NCBI GenBank assembly: GCA_022510925.1
Contig: JAFLSO010000009.1
Span: forward strand, 1 to 64,000
DNA length: 64,000 nt
Origin: Treponema sp.
Lineage (GTDB): Bacteria; Spirochaetota; Spirochaetia; Treponematales; Treponemataceae
Direction: 5' to 3'
Part shown: positions 51,489 through 60,588 of the stretch, one piece after another
Layout: every line of letters begins with the position of its first letter
Position numbering within the stretch: the first letter of the stretch is position 1
Notes under the pieces: generated by a model
Seen by the model: the letters and a program-made list of their open reading frames with translations, nothing else
Told to the model about the DNA's origin: nothing
Database searches by the model: none
Program-made: the position numbers and the translations under genes

Positions 51489-51558
51489 AGAAAACTCCCG
51501 TTTGACTTTATGAGCCGCCCGTAGTTTTAGCGGCATGAGGCCGGCATGCGGACTTTAA

Positions 51559-51594
51559 GGAGACAGGCACAGCGTTTTTTCGCGCGCTGTCTCC
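51559..51594 (-). repeat. intra-operon hairpin between binding-protein and permease genes
   Basis: 8-bp stem GGAGACAG/CTGTCTCC (51559-51566 with 51587-51594); an alternative inner stem ACAGCG/CGCTGT is possible. It lies in a 193-base gap and may lower permease expression relative to the binding protein. Confidence 0.5.
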
Positions 51595-51681
51595 CGCCCG
51601 CTTATGCCTGTGACGGGCGCGGCAGGACAGTTTGCCACGCGTCCGCCTCCCTGCAGGTCACTGCGCCGGCAGAAAGAATTC

Positions 51682-53013
51682 CTACCTGCTCAGGTTAGGA
51701 TAAATCTCCCTGATTGACTTGTAGAAATTATCCCATGCCTTATCAAGGGTGACTATTCCGTTGTAGTAGTCTCCCATGGCAGTCTGTATTTTCTCGGACA
51801 TTCCCAGATCGTAAGCGGATATGCAGCTGCGGTCTATGGACTTGGCGGACTCCAGGAAGAAACTTATGTGGTTTTGCCCGCCCAGAAAATCATTCTTGTA
51901 ATCGCTCGCGGCGATTTTCTCCATGGCGGAGATATTGTTCGTGAAGTCGCCGTAAGTCTTGGCAAGGTCTGTCATAACATCCGCGTCGCAGCAGACCGTG
52001 CGCAGGACGTCACTCACAATCTCCAGATTGTCGGAGCCCTTGGCGCCGCATATCCATGTTCCGCCCCATGAGAAGCTCTGCGGTCCCTTGCAGAACGCCC
52101 AGTCACCGTAAGAGCCGTTTCCCGCGGCACGGGGAGCGTTCGGGTCCTCCAGGGAGTTTGGCACCATCACAAAGTCTATGAACCATGCGGGCCCAAAATA
52201 GCCGAACACTTTTCCGTCCTTGGTCATGCCCTTGTTGCTCTCGGGAGTCCACAAGGCGGCGCGGTTATTGTATCCCAGGTCCGTGTAGCGTTTTGTCTGC
52301 TCAATCCATTTGGTCACCTGGCTGTCTATGTGGATTTTGTCATCCACAACCCAGGGAGTGGTCATGTTGTCCGTGAACGCCCTGAAATCATCGGCATAGC
52401 CAGAGAGCATGAAATAGCCCTTCTTCTTTGCCCGGGCAGCCACATCATCGAATTTCCCCCAGTCCGCGAGCGCCTTTCCCACGGTATCAGGGTCATCGGT
52501 GCCAAGCACATCCTTGGCTATGGAGCGGCGGTAAACGAATCCGCCCGGAGTCGCCTGCCATGAGAGGCCTTTCAGGTTTCCGTTCTTGTCCGTCATCACA
52601 TCCTTGGTGTACTTGTACTGCTCCGAAACATCCTCTTCCGTTATGCCCAGATCCTTAATCACATCCAGCGTAAAGTCAGAGTCCACATATTTCAGGGCGT
52701 AATCGGACTCCACCAGGAAAATGTCTATCTTTTTATCCGCGCTCACTTTGTCCTGGCGCAGAAGTGCCTCGTCCAATTTTTTCTGATACGCGTTGTCGGT
52801 GTTGGGGGTTATAATCCAGTTGACGGTCACGCCCTCGGGAATCCGCGGCTGGCAGTATTTCTCAAACCGCTCCTTGAATTCCACGTTCCATGCGTAAATG
52901 TTCAGGACTTTTCCCTCCGCGCCCGGGGCAGAATTCTTAGAGCAGGAAATTCCGCTCAGCATGCATACGGCGCCGGCCAGCGCGGTTAAAGCCACAGTAA
53001 AAAATCTTTTCAT
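51682..53013 (-). CDS. carbohydrate ABC transporter substrate-binding lipoprotein
   Basis: 443 residues with lipobox SGISC (Cys24) and the SBP_bac_1 fold: VLNIYAWNVEFKERFEKY, DIFLVESDYALKYVD, GLSWQATPGGFVYRRSIA and a late KGPQSFSWGGTWICG. The several Trp residues suit stacking on sugar rings. First gene of the importer operon, with a strong Shine-Dalgarno (AGGAGG), divergent from the AraC regulator gene. Confidence 0.9.
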   Translation of the reverse strand: MKRFFTVALTALAGAVCMLSGISCSKNSAPGAEGKVLNIYAWNVEFKERFEKYCQPRIPEGVTVNWIITPNTDNAYQKKLDEALLRQDKVSADKKIDIFLVESDYALKYVDSDFTLDVIKDLGITEEDVSEQYKYTKDVMTDKNGNLKGLSWQATPGGFVYRRSIAKDVLGTDDPDTVGKALADWGKFDDVAARAKKKGYFMLSGYADDFRAFTDNMTTPWVVDDKIHIDSQVTKWIEQTKRYTDLGYNNRAALWTPESNKGMTKDGKVFGYFGPAWFIDFVMVPNSLEDPNAPRAAGNGSYGDWAFCKGPQSFSWGGTWICGAKGSDNLEIVSDVLRTVCCDADVMTDLAKTYGDFTNNISAMEKIAASDYKNDFLGGQNHISFFLESAKSIDRSCISAYDLGMSEKIQTAMGDYYNGIVTLDKAWDNFYKSIREIYPNLSR

Positions 53014-53180
53014 ATTTTCCTCCTAAAAGAAACTATCGCACCTTTTTCTTTTCGTCTAGAATAGAAGTCTAAGTCCGCCAGTCTTGAAAAAATATCATTT
53101 TTTTGCTAAAAATTTCAGCAGAATCGCCTTTTAATATGAATTTCATGGCTTTTGCATAAAGCGCCGGAAAGGAGATGCAG

Positions 53181-53924
53181 ATGGGAATCAAAGAAGAGCT
53201 CACCCGCACAGAATTCAAGAACCGTGAGTACATGATAAGCCACATTCCCTACGACCGCGAGATGGCGTTCTATCAAAGCATAAGAAACGGCGACATGGAT
53301 GAGATGCACCGGCTCTTCAAGCCGCTGTGCGCGGAGGGATTCGGGAAACTCTCTGACAACAGCCTGCGCAATTTAAAATATCATCTGATAATAACCGTGG
53401 CGTTCATAACCCGCTACTGCATAGAGGGCGGGCTTGAGATGGAGAGCGCGTACAACCTGAGCGACATTTACATCCGCAAGATAGACACCAGCGCGTCCGA
53501 GGAAGGAGTGCACAGGCTTCACATGGAGCTCTGCGAGGCGTATGTGAAAAGAATGGCGCAGGTCAAGACGAAGCGGCTCTACTCCAAGCCCATAACGCTC
53601 TGCATAGACTATATCTATGACAACCTGCACTCAAAGATTTTTCTGGACGACCTCGCGCAGATAGCGGGGCTGAGCCCGTCCTACCTTTCCAAGCTGTTCC
53701 ACTCCGAGACAGGCGTGACCGTGGCGCAGTACATAACGAACAAAAAAATAGACGCCGCCAAAAACCTGCTGGTTTTCACAAACCACACCACCACTGACAT
53801 ATCAAACTATCTGTGCTTCAGCTCCGAGAGCCATTTCATAAGCGTGTTCAAAAAAGCAACGGGACTTACGCCCAGAAAATTCCGCGCGCTGCATTTCAGA
53901 AATAAAATCGACGACTCGGAATAA
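53181..53924 (+). CDS. AraC-family transcriptional regulator
   Basis: 247 residues from the ATG at 53181, preferred over 53175 because the Shine-Dalgarno AAGGAG is then six bases away rather than touching. The C-terminal 100 residues hold the two AraC helix-turn-helix motifs (IFLDDLAQIAGLSPSYLSKLFH, TTTDISNYLCFSSESHFISVFKKATG, TPRKFR). The N-terminal half has no recognised sugar cupin. It sits between the sugar importer (divergent) and the GH3-GH94-GH5 genes, so it probably controls both. Confidence 0.9.
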   Translation: MGIKEELTRTEFKNREYMISHIPYDREMAFYQSIRNGDMDEMHRLFKPLCAEGFGKLSDNSLRNLKYHLIITVAFITRYCIEGGLEMESAYNLSDIYIRKIDTSASEEGVHRLHMELCEAYVKRMAQVKTKRLYSKPITLCIDYIYDNLHSKIFLDDLAQIAGLSPSYLSKLFHSETGVTVAQYITNKKIDAAKNLLVFTNHTTTDISNYLCFSSESHFISVFKKATGLTPRKFRALHFRNKIDDSE

Positions 53925-53998
53925 TCTGCCATTTATAAGAAAACTTCCTTGCATGCGTCCGCAGACATAGTTCTCCGCGCAAACAAAAAAATATTTTT

Positions 53999-54028
53999 TT
54001 AACATTAAAAACTAATATCTGATATTTT
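53999..54028 (+). promoter_or_regulatory. promoter and palindromic operator of the GH3-GH94-GH5 operon
   Basis: TTAACA (53999-54004), 18 bases, TATTTT (54023-54028). A perfect 13-base palindrome AATATC-T-GATATT (54014-54026) covers the end of the spacer and the first part of the -10, where a repressor would block the polymerase. Confidence 0.6.
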
Positions 54029-54071
54029 TACCCTCCGATCCGCCCATAAAATCATCATGTAAGGAGACCTA

Positions 54072-56897
54072 ATGGAGCAGACGGAATTCTCAGACTTAAG
54101 CAGGGATGCCATAGCGCAGGGCTGCGTGCTTTTAAAGAATTCAGACGGAGCACTTCCTTTCACTGCGGATGATTCGGTCTCTGTTTTCGGACGGACGCAG
54201 ACGGACTTCTACAAAAGCGGCACAGGCTCAGGCGGCTCCGTGCACGTTCCGTTCTGCCACAATCTTATGGACGGCTTCAGAATTCTGGCGCAGGAGGGAC
54301 ACAGGGTGCCCGCGCTGAACATGGAGCTCATGGAGACTTACAGGAAATGGACGGAGCGGAACCCGTTCGACACAGGCAGCGGCGAATGGGCGGGCGAGCC
54401 ATGGTTCCAGAACGACATGCCGCTTGAGAAAGAATTCGTCCGGCGGCAGAGCAAAAAGACGAACAAGGCGCTCTATGTGATAGGACGCACCGCAGGCGAG
54501 GACAAAGACAATCAGGCAAAGAGAGGGAGCTGGTTCCTGACCAGGCAGGAGGCGCGGAACATAAGGACTGTCTGCCGCTACTTCTCTGACGTGGTGATTC
54601 TTTTAAATGTCAGCAACATAATGGACCTTTCGTGGATAGAGAAAAAAGAATTCGCGGGGCACATAAAATCAGTTCTGATATGCTGGCACGGAGGAATGCT
54701 GGGCGGACTGGGCGCGGCGGACGTTCTCTGCGCCAAGAGTCCTCCGTCAGGAAAACTGAGCGACACAATCGCATACAGCATAAAAGATTATCCCTCATCA
54801 AAGAATTTCGGCGGCAAAGAAGAGCAGGTATACCGGGAAGACATTTTTGTGGGCTACAGATACTTCTGCACGTTCGCGCCCGGCAAAGTTCAGTTCCCGT
54901 TCGGACACGGACTGGGCTACACCACGTTCCGCATGGAAGGCGCGTTTCTCACGCAGACAGAAGATTCTTTCACGGCGAAAGTCACCGTAAAGAACACCGG
55001 CCTTTTCCGGGGCATGGAGACGGCGCAGGTATACGCAGAATGCCCGCAGGGAAACCTAGGGAAAGCCAGGCGCGTCCTCTGCGGCTACAAAAAAACCTCC
55101 ATGCTGGAACCCGGTGAAAGCGAGACCGTGGAGATTGCATTCAGCAGAAATGATTTTTCGTCATACGATGACACCGGCACGGGCGGGCGCATGCTTGAGC
55201 AGGGCGAGTACAAATTCTTCATCGGACCGTCATGCGCCATCACCGAGGAGATTCTCTTTGAGGACGGAACCAGGCTTTACCTTAAAAAGGCCGAGACCGT
55301 GGAGGAACTGCGGCATAACTGCGCGCCTAAGAAAAGTTTCAGCCGTCTGACGGCCGGCGCCTTAAAGTCTGACGGAACATTCATGCCCTCATATAAAAAA
55401 TTAGTTCCAAATAAAACTAATTTGGAAGAGGCAATAGCATCCTCCATGCCAAAGGAAATTCCGCTCATGGGGAACAAAGGCATCCTGTTTGACGATGTGA
55501 CAGGGAATCCCGGCATGCTTGACGATTTCATAGCGCAGTTCACAAAGGATGAGCTTATGACGCTCTGCCGCGGAGAGGGCATGATGAGCCTTAAGGTTAC
55601 TCCCGGCATAGCGGGCGCTCTGGGCGGACTCAGCGGCGCTCTGCATGACAAATACCATGTACCCGTGGCGGGATGCTCGGACGGCCCGTCAGGCATCAGG
55701 CTTGACACCGGTGAAGAGGCGAGCCTTATTCCGTCAGGCACTCTTCTTGCGTGCACATGGAACGACATTCTGGTGGAGAGAATCTACGGGGCCCTGAGCG
55801 ATGAGCTTAAAGAGAAGAACATAGACATTCTTCTGGGACCGGGCTGCAACATCCACAGAAACCCGCTCAACGGAAGAAATTTTGAATACTATTCCGAGGA
55901 CCCACTGCTAAGCGGAAAAATGGCGGCGGCGGCCGTGCGCGGCATCTCCAGGAGCGGGGCCATTGCGACCATAAAGCATTTCGCATGCAACAATCAGGAG
56001 ACCAACCGCCGCGGACAGAACTCCGTAGTGTCAGAGAGGGCGCTCCGCGAGATTTATCTGAGGCCATTTGAGATTGCCGTAAAAGAGGGAGGCGCGCTGT
56101 GTGTCATGACGGGCTACAACGGGCTTAACGGACACTGGTGCTCATCTAACTTCGGGCTTACGCGCGGCATACTCAGGGACGAGTGGAATTTCAGCGGACT
56201 GGTGATGACGGACTGGTGGGCGGGCATGACTGACTGTGCCGGGGGCGCGGAGAAAAATCCGCCCTCAAGCAGAAATCTCTGCGCCATGGTCAAATCAGGG
56301 ACAAACGTTTTCATGGTAGTGCCCAACGACAGCACGGAGAACGGCGGGCTGGGCGACAATCTTTCTGAATCATTGGACAACGGAAGCCTTTCGCTCGCGG
56401 AGCTGCAGCAGAACGCCAGGGAGATAATACGTTTTTTGACGCACACGCTATGCGCCCGTGACCTTTCGCGTCCCCTTAAAAAAGAGACGGTCATATCCAG
56501 AACAGTTTTATATCCAACTAAAAACGCGGACGTATTCACGGCGGACGATAATTCCGGCTGCGCCTTCGCATGGAATCCTGAGAAAGAGATTTTCATCCAC
56601 ATAACGCAGGGCGGAACCTACAACATAACTGGAACTTTCATAAAAGACGGAGGAGACGGAGTCTCGCAGTCCGTGACGAACGTGCTTCTAAACGGAGAGA
56701 CGGCGGGAGCATTCAGCTCACGGAGCACCGGGGGGAAACCTCAGAGCGCCACAGTCTGCCAGCCCAGACTGGAGCAGGGATTCTACAAACTGGAGCTCAG
56801 GCATACAAAGCCCGGCATAACGGTGACGGAATTCAGCATACGCTCTGACAAAAGGCTTCCGCCCAACGCAGAAAAAGATTTGGCACACGAATTATAA
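54072..56897 (+). CDS. GH3 β-glucosidase with permuted domain order, cytoplasmic
   Basis: 941 residues, no signal peptide. The usual second GH3 domain comes first (AIAQGCVLLKNSDGALPF, about 1-270), then a fibronectin-III-like module (about 300-390), and then the TIM-barrel domain (about 470-770) with GCSDGPSGIRLDTGEEA, CNIHRNPLNGRNFEYYSEDP, IKHFACNNQE and nucleophile Asp714 in GLVMTDWW. A β-rich tail (about 810-940) resembles a CBM. This order is known from some rumen clostridial β-glucosidases. It would hydrolyse imported cellodextrins. Shine-Dalgarno AAGGAG. Confidence 0.92.
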   Translation: MEQTEFSDLSRDAIAQGCVLLKNSDGALPFTADDSVSVFGRTQTDFYKSGTGSGGSVHVPFCHNLMDGFRILAQEGHRVPALNMELMETYRKWTERNPFDTGSGEWAGEPWFQNDMPLEKEFVRRQSKKTNKALYVIGRTAGEDKDNQAKRGSWFLTRQEARNIRTVCRYFSDVVILLNVSNIMDLSWIEKKEFAGHIKSVLICWHGGMLGGLGAADVLCAKSPPSGKLSDTIAYSIKDYPSSKNFGGKEEQVYREDIFVGYRYFCTFAPGKVQFPFGHGLGYTTFRMEGAFLTQTEDSFTAKVTVKNTGLFRGMETAQVYAECPQGNLGKARRVLCGYKKTSMLEPGESETVEIAFSRNDFSSYDDTGTGGRMLEQGEYKFFIGPSCAITEEILFEDGTRLYLKKAETVEELRHNCAPKKSFSRLTAGALKSDGTFMPSYKKLVPNKTNLEEAIASSMPKEIPLMGNKGILFDDVTGNPGMLDDFIAQFTKDELMTLCRGEGMMSLKVTPGIAGALGGLSGALHDKYHVPVAGCSDGPSGIRLDTGEEASLIPSGTLLACTWNDILVERIYGALSDELKEKNIDILLGPGCNIHRNPLNGRNFEYYSEDPLLSGKMAAAAVRGISRSGAIATIKHFACNNQETNRRGQNSVVSERALREIYLRPFEIAVKEGGALCVMTGYNGLNGHWCSSNFGLTRGILRDEWNFSGLVMTDWWAGMTDCAGGAEKNPPSSRNLCAMVKSGTNVFMVVPNDSTENGGLGDNLSESLDNGSLSLAELQQNAREIIRFLTHTLCARDLSRPLKKETVISRTVLYPTKNADVFTADDNSGCAFAWNPEKEIFIHITQGGTYNITGTFIKDGGDGVSQSVTNVLLNGETAGAFSSRSTGGKPQSATVCQPRLEQGFYKLELRHTKPGITVTEFSIRSDKRLPPNAEKDLAHEL

Positions 56898-56923
56898 AAA
56901 GTCCATTCTTAAAAGGAGAAAAA

Positions 56924-59335
56924 ATGAACTACGGTTACTTTGACGACAAAAACAGGGAATACGTTATCACCCGCCCCGACACGCCCGCGCCCTGGGCAAA
57001 TTACCTGGGCTCGCCGGAATACGGCGCGATTATCTCCAACAACGCCGGCGGCTACAGCTTCGCAAAATCCGGAGCGAACGGAAGAATCCTGCGCTACGTT
57101 TTCAACGCGGACGACAAGCCCGGCCGCTACATTTACATCCGCGACAACTCAAGCGGAGACTTCTGGTCCGCGAGCTGGCAGCCAGTGGCAAAGAGCCTGA
57201 GTGACTACAAAAGCGAGTGCCGGCATGGAACCGCCTACACAAAAATGATTTCCGACTACTCAAGTATACACGCGGAGGCGCTTTATTACGTTCCGCTTGG
57301 CGAAAGCCACGAGGTATGGAATCTTAAAGTGAAGAACACAGGCAAAACCCCGCGGACTCTCACGCTCACAGGCTATGCCGAATTCACGAACAACTCAAAC
57401 TACGAGCAGGACCAGGTGAATCTCCAGTACTCGCTTTTCATAACCAGAACTTACTTCAAAGACAACAGGATAATGCAGCAGGTTCACGGAAATCTAGCGG
57501 ACGTGGAGAGAGACAAGCCCGTGGACAACAAAATAGTGACAGAAAGATTCTTCGCACTGGCGGGAGAGAGAACGGACTCATGGTGCGGCGACAAGGAGGA
57601 ATTCCTAGGAGCGTGGCGCTCTTACTCCAACCCCGCGGGAGTGGAGTCCGGCAACTTGGGGGACAAGCCCTCCTACAACGGAAATTCCTGCGGCGCGCTC
57701 TCATGCGTGGTGAGCCTGGAGCCCGGTCAGGAAGAAAGCATAGCGTTCATACTGGGCATGAGGTACTCAGACGAGGCGGAGAAAATCATCGCAAGGTACG
57801 ACGACGTGGAAACAATCTGCCAGTCAGAGCTAAGGCTGCTTAAGGAATGGTGGCACTCCAAATTCGATAATTTCCAGGTGGAGACTCCGAGCAAAGAATT
57901 CAACACGATGATTAACACATGGAACGCATACAACTGCTTCATGACATTCATCTGGTCGCGCGCGGCATCGTTTGTTTACTGCGGGCTGAGAAACGGCTAC
58001 GGCTACCGCGACACGGTGCAGGACATTCAGGGAATAATACATCTGGCGCCTGAGATGGCACGGGAAAGAATACGGTTCATGCTCTCCGCGCAGGTTGATA
58101 ACGGAGGCGGACTTCCGCTGGTAAAGTTCACTCATAACGCGGGGCATGAGGACACTCCTGACGACGCGTCCTACGTGAAGGAGACCGGGCATCCCGCATA
58201 CCGCGCCGACGATGCGCTCTGGCTTTTCCCCACGGTGTACAAATACATCTCTGAGACCGGGGACCTCTCATTCATAGACGAGGTGATTCCGTTCGCGAAC
58301 CAAGGCTCCGACACAGTCTACGGACATTTAAAGCGCACCATAAATTTTTCCATGGAGAGACTGGGCCCGCACGGACTTCCCGCAGGACTTTACGCCGACT
58401 GGAACGACTGCCTGCGTCTGGGCAAAAACGGCGAGTCAACATTCGTGGCGTTCCAATACTACTACGCCATGAGCATAATAAAACATTTCGCCGCATACAA
58501 AAAAGACCTGGACTACATCTCTTTCATCACGCAGAAACAGGACGAGCTTAATACGCTCATAAACACGCTCTGCTGGAACCAGGACAGGTTCATACGCGGA
58601 TTCACTGAATCGGGCCAGACCATAGGAAAGCGAGATGACGCGGAGGCAAGCATGTGGCTGAACCCGCAGAGCTGGGCGGTGATTTCAGGCCTCGCCTCCC
58701 CCGCGCAGACCGAGCTGGCATTGGAAAGCGTAAGGCGGATCCTTAACACAGAGTACGGTGCGATTCTAATGGACCCGCCGTATCATTCGCATGCGTTCGA
58801 CGGCGCGCTGGCCGTAATATACAACGCCGGCGTAAAAGAGAATTCAGGAATTTTCTCACAGTCGCAGGGATGGATAATCCTGGCGGAAAGCCTAGCGGGT
58901 CACGGGGAAAGCGCGTTCCGCTACTTCATGGAGAACGCGCCCTCCGCGCAGAACGACCGCGCTGAAATCAGAAAGCTGGAGCCTTACTGCTACGGTCAGT
59001 TCACGGAAGGAAAAGCAAGTCCGCATTTCGGAAGAAGCCACGTGCACTGGCTCACCGGCACGGCGTCCACTGTGATGGTGGGATGCGTGGAAGGAATCCT
59101 TGGCATGCGCCCGGACTTCAACGGAATAAGAATAGCGCCCTCCATTCCCAAAGACTGGGAGAGGCTCACCATCAATAAAACTTTCCGCGGAAAAAGACTG
59201 CGCATAACCGTGGAGAATCCCGGCAAAAAAGAAAGTGGCTTCACGGAATTATATGTCAACGGAGAAAGTTTTACATCAAACTATATCCCGCAGGAAAAAC
59301 TCACTGACATAACGGAAGTGCGCATAGTGATGTAA
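56924..59335 (+). CDS. cbp: GH94 cellobiose phosphorylase
   Basis: Converts cellobiose and phosphate to glucose 1-phosphate and glucose, saving ATP. 803 residues, close to the 811-822 of known enzymes, with the typical opening YGYFDDKNREYVITRPDTP, the catalytic Asp495 in YADWNDCLRLG and the phosphate-region stretch CYGQFTEGKASPHFGRSHVHWLTGTAS. No signal peptide, so it is cytoplasmic. It follows the GH3 gene by 26 bases with a Shine-Dalgarno AAGGAG, giving the cell both hydrolytic and phosphorolytic routes. Confidence 0.95.
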   Translation: MNYGYFDDKNREYVITRPDTPAPWANYLGSPEYGAIISNNAGGYSFAKSGANGRILRYVFNADDKPGRYIYIRDNSSGDFWSASWQPVAKSLSDYKSECRHGTAYTKMISDYSSIHAEALYYVPLGESHEVWNLKVKNTGKTPRTLTLTGYAEFTNNSNYEQDQVNLQYSLFITRTYFKDNRIMQQVHGNLADVERDKPVDNKIVTERFFALAGERTDSWCGDKEEFLGAWRSYSNPAGVESGNLGDKPSYNGNSCGALSCVVSLEPGQEESIAFILGMRYSDEAEKIIARYDDVETICQSELRLLKEWWHSKFDNFQVETPSKEFNTMINTWNAYNCFMTFIWSRAASFVYCGLRNGYGYRDTVQDIQGIIHLAPEMARERIRFMLSAQVDNGGGLPLVKFTHNAGHEDTPDDASYVKETGHPAYRADDALWLFPTVYKYISETGDLSFIDEVIPFANQGSDTVYGHLKRTINFSMERLGPHGLPAGLYADWNDCLRLGKNGESTFVAFQYYYAMSIIKHFAAYKKDLDYISFITQKQDELNTLINTLCWNQDRFIRGFTESGQTIGKRDDAEASMWLNPQSWAVISGLASPAQTELALESVRRILNTEYGAILMDPPYHSHAFDGALAVIYNAGVKENSGIFSQSQGWIILAESLAGHGESAFRYFMENAPSAQNDRAEIRKLEPYCYGQFTEGKASPHFGRSHVHWLTGTASTVMVGCVEGILGMRPDFNGIRIAPSIPKDWERLTINKTFRGKRLRITVENPGKKESGFTELYVNGESFTSNYIPQEKLTDITEVRIVM

Positions 59336-59403
59336 AAGAAACGGATAAAATAATCAGACCGCAGTCTTTTAAAAAGTCCGCAGAAAATTCCGGAGGTAAC
59401 CTT

Positions 59404-60570
59404 ATGAGAAAAAATTTCATGCTCGCAGTGATATTGCTGTGCGCCCTGGGCCCGGCATGCGCCAGACAAAAGACGGTCAGAATGAATACGTCAAAGAGCG
59501 CGCAGGAGATTGTGCTGGAGATGGGAACCGGATGGAATCTGGGAAACACTCTGGACGCCAACGCCACGGGAGGACTTGAGTCCGAGACAAGCTGGGGCCA
59601 GCCCCGCACCACCAAAGAGATGATAGACGGCATAGCGCGCGCGGGATTTAAAACCATCCGTATTCCGGTGAGCTGGTCAAATCACATAACGGGCAAAAAC
59701 CACAGGATAGACAGCGCGTGGCTCAGGCGCGTGAAGCAGATAGTGGACTGGGCGATTGAAGACGGGCTCTATGTGATTCTGAACTGCCACCATGACAATT
59801 ACTCATCGCCATCCGGAATCTCTTACGGAGACGGCTATTATCCCAATCCGGTGTGCTGGAATGAAAGCATGCTGTTCGTAAAAAACCTGTGGCTTCAAAT
59901 CGGCAGGGAATTCAATGATGGCTACGACGAGCATTTAATTTTCGAGGTGCTGAACGAGCCGCGTCTCAGGGGCCACGAGCACGAATGGTGGATAAGCGCC
60001 GGCTGCAATGACTGCAAGCACGCCGCTCAGACGCTCAACAGACTGAACCAGACTGCCGTGGACGCCATAAGGTCCTGCGGCGGAAACAACGCGGAGCGCC
60101 TCATCATGATTCCGGGACTCGCGGCGGCTCCGCACAGCGTGCTCGACTCAGACACGTTCACACTTCCCAAGGACAGCGCTGACGGCAGGCTGATTCTCTC
60201 GGTCCACATTTATGCGCCGTACAGCTTTGCCATGGAGAATCCGGGAGAGCAGATTTTTCTCCCGAAACACGAAAATGAGCTGAAAGGAACTTTCGCGGAG
60301 CTGAACGACAGATTCATCCAAAACGGAATTCCCGTGATTATAGGTGAGTACGGCGCCACGAACAAAAACAACACCGAGCAGCGCGAGGCATGGTTCAGGA
60401 CATTCATAACAGAAAGCCGCAGATACGGAATGTGCGCGTGTCTGTGGGACAACGGAGACTGGAACGCGTCCGTCACCTACGAGGAGAAATTCGGCTTTTA
60501 CAACCGCACGGAGCAAAGCTGGTACTTCCCCACGATTCTGCGCGCGATAACAGAAAGCGTGGGTGAGTGA
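59404..60570 (+). CDS. exported GH5 endo-β-glucanase (GH5_4-like)
   Basis: 388 residues: a signal peptide ending near GPACA, then a single GH5 domain: MGTGWNLGNTLDANATGG, GFKTIRIPVSWSNHI, acid/base Glu185 in FEVLNEPR and nucleophile Glu315 in VIIGEYGATNKNN. Very like the GH5 at 47730 but without its C-terminal module. The Cys19 context (LGPAC) is a poor lipobox, so a soluble periplasmic or secreted enzyme is more likely. It follows the GH94 gene after 68 bases and probably shares its transcript. Confidence 0.92.
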   Translation: MRKNFMLAVILLCALGPACARQKTVRMNTSKSAQEIVLEMGTGWNLGNTLDANATGGLESETSWGQPRTTKEMIDGIARAGFKTIRIPVSWSNHITGKNHRIDSAWLRRVKQIVDWAIEDGLYVILNCHHDNYSSPSGISYGDGYYPNPVCWNESMLFVKNLWLQIGREFNDGYDEHLIFEVLNEPRLRGHEHEWWISAGCNDCKHAAQTLNRLNQTAVDAIRSCGGNNAERLIMIPGLAAAPHSVLDSDTFTLPKDSADGRLILSVHIYAPYSFAMENPGEQIFLPKHENELKGTFAELNDRFIQNGIPVIIGEYGATNKNNTEQREAWFRTFITESRRYGMCACLWDNGDWNASVTYEEKFGFYNRTEQSWYFPTILRAITESVGE

Positions 60571-60588
60571 ATCACCTGGACGGAAAGT

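Noticed and set aside
53054..53071. GTCTA direct repeat (13-base step) between the importer and AraC genes as an AraC site
   Set aside because: Five-base repeats this short are expected by chance in AT-rich spacers, and no third copy is near the other promoters.
42587..54030. TGATATTTTT shared upstream of the porin, the sugar-importer operon and the GH3 operon, first taken for a regulon operator
   Set aside because: The same string precedes purE and is simply an extended -10 (TG-N-TATTTT); AT-rich chance matches are likely.
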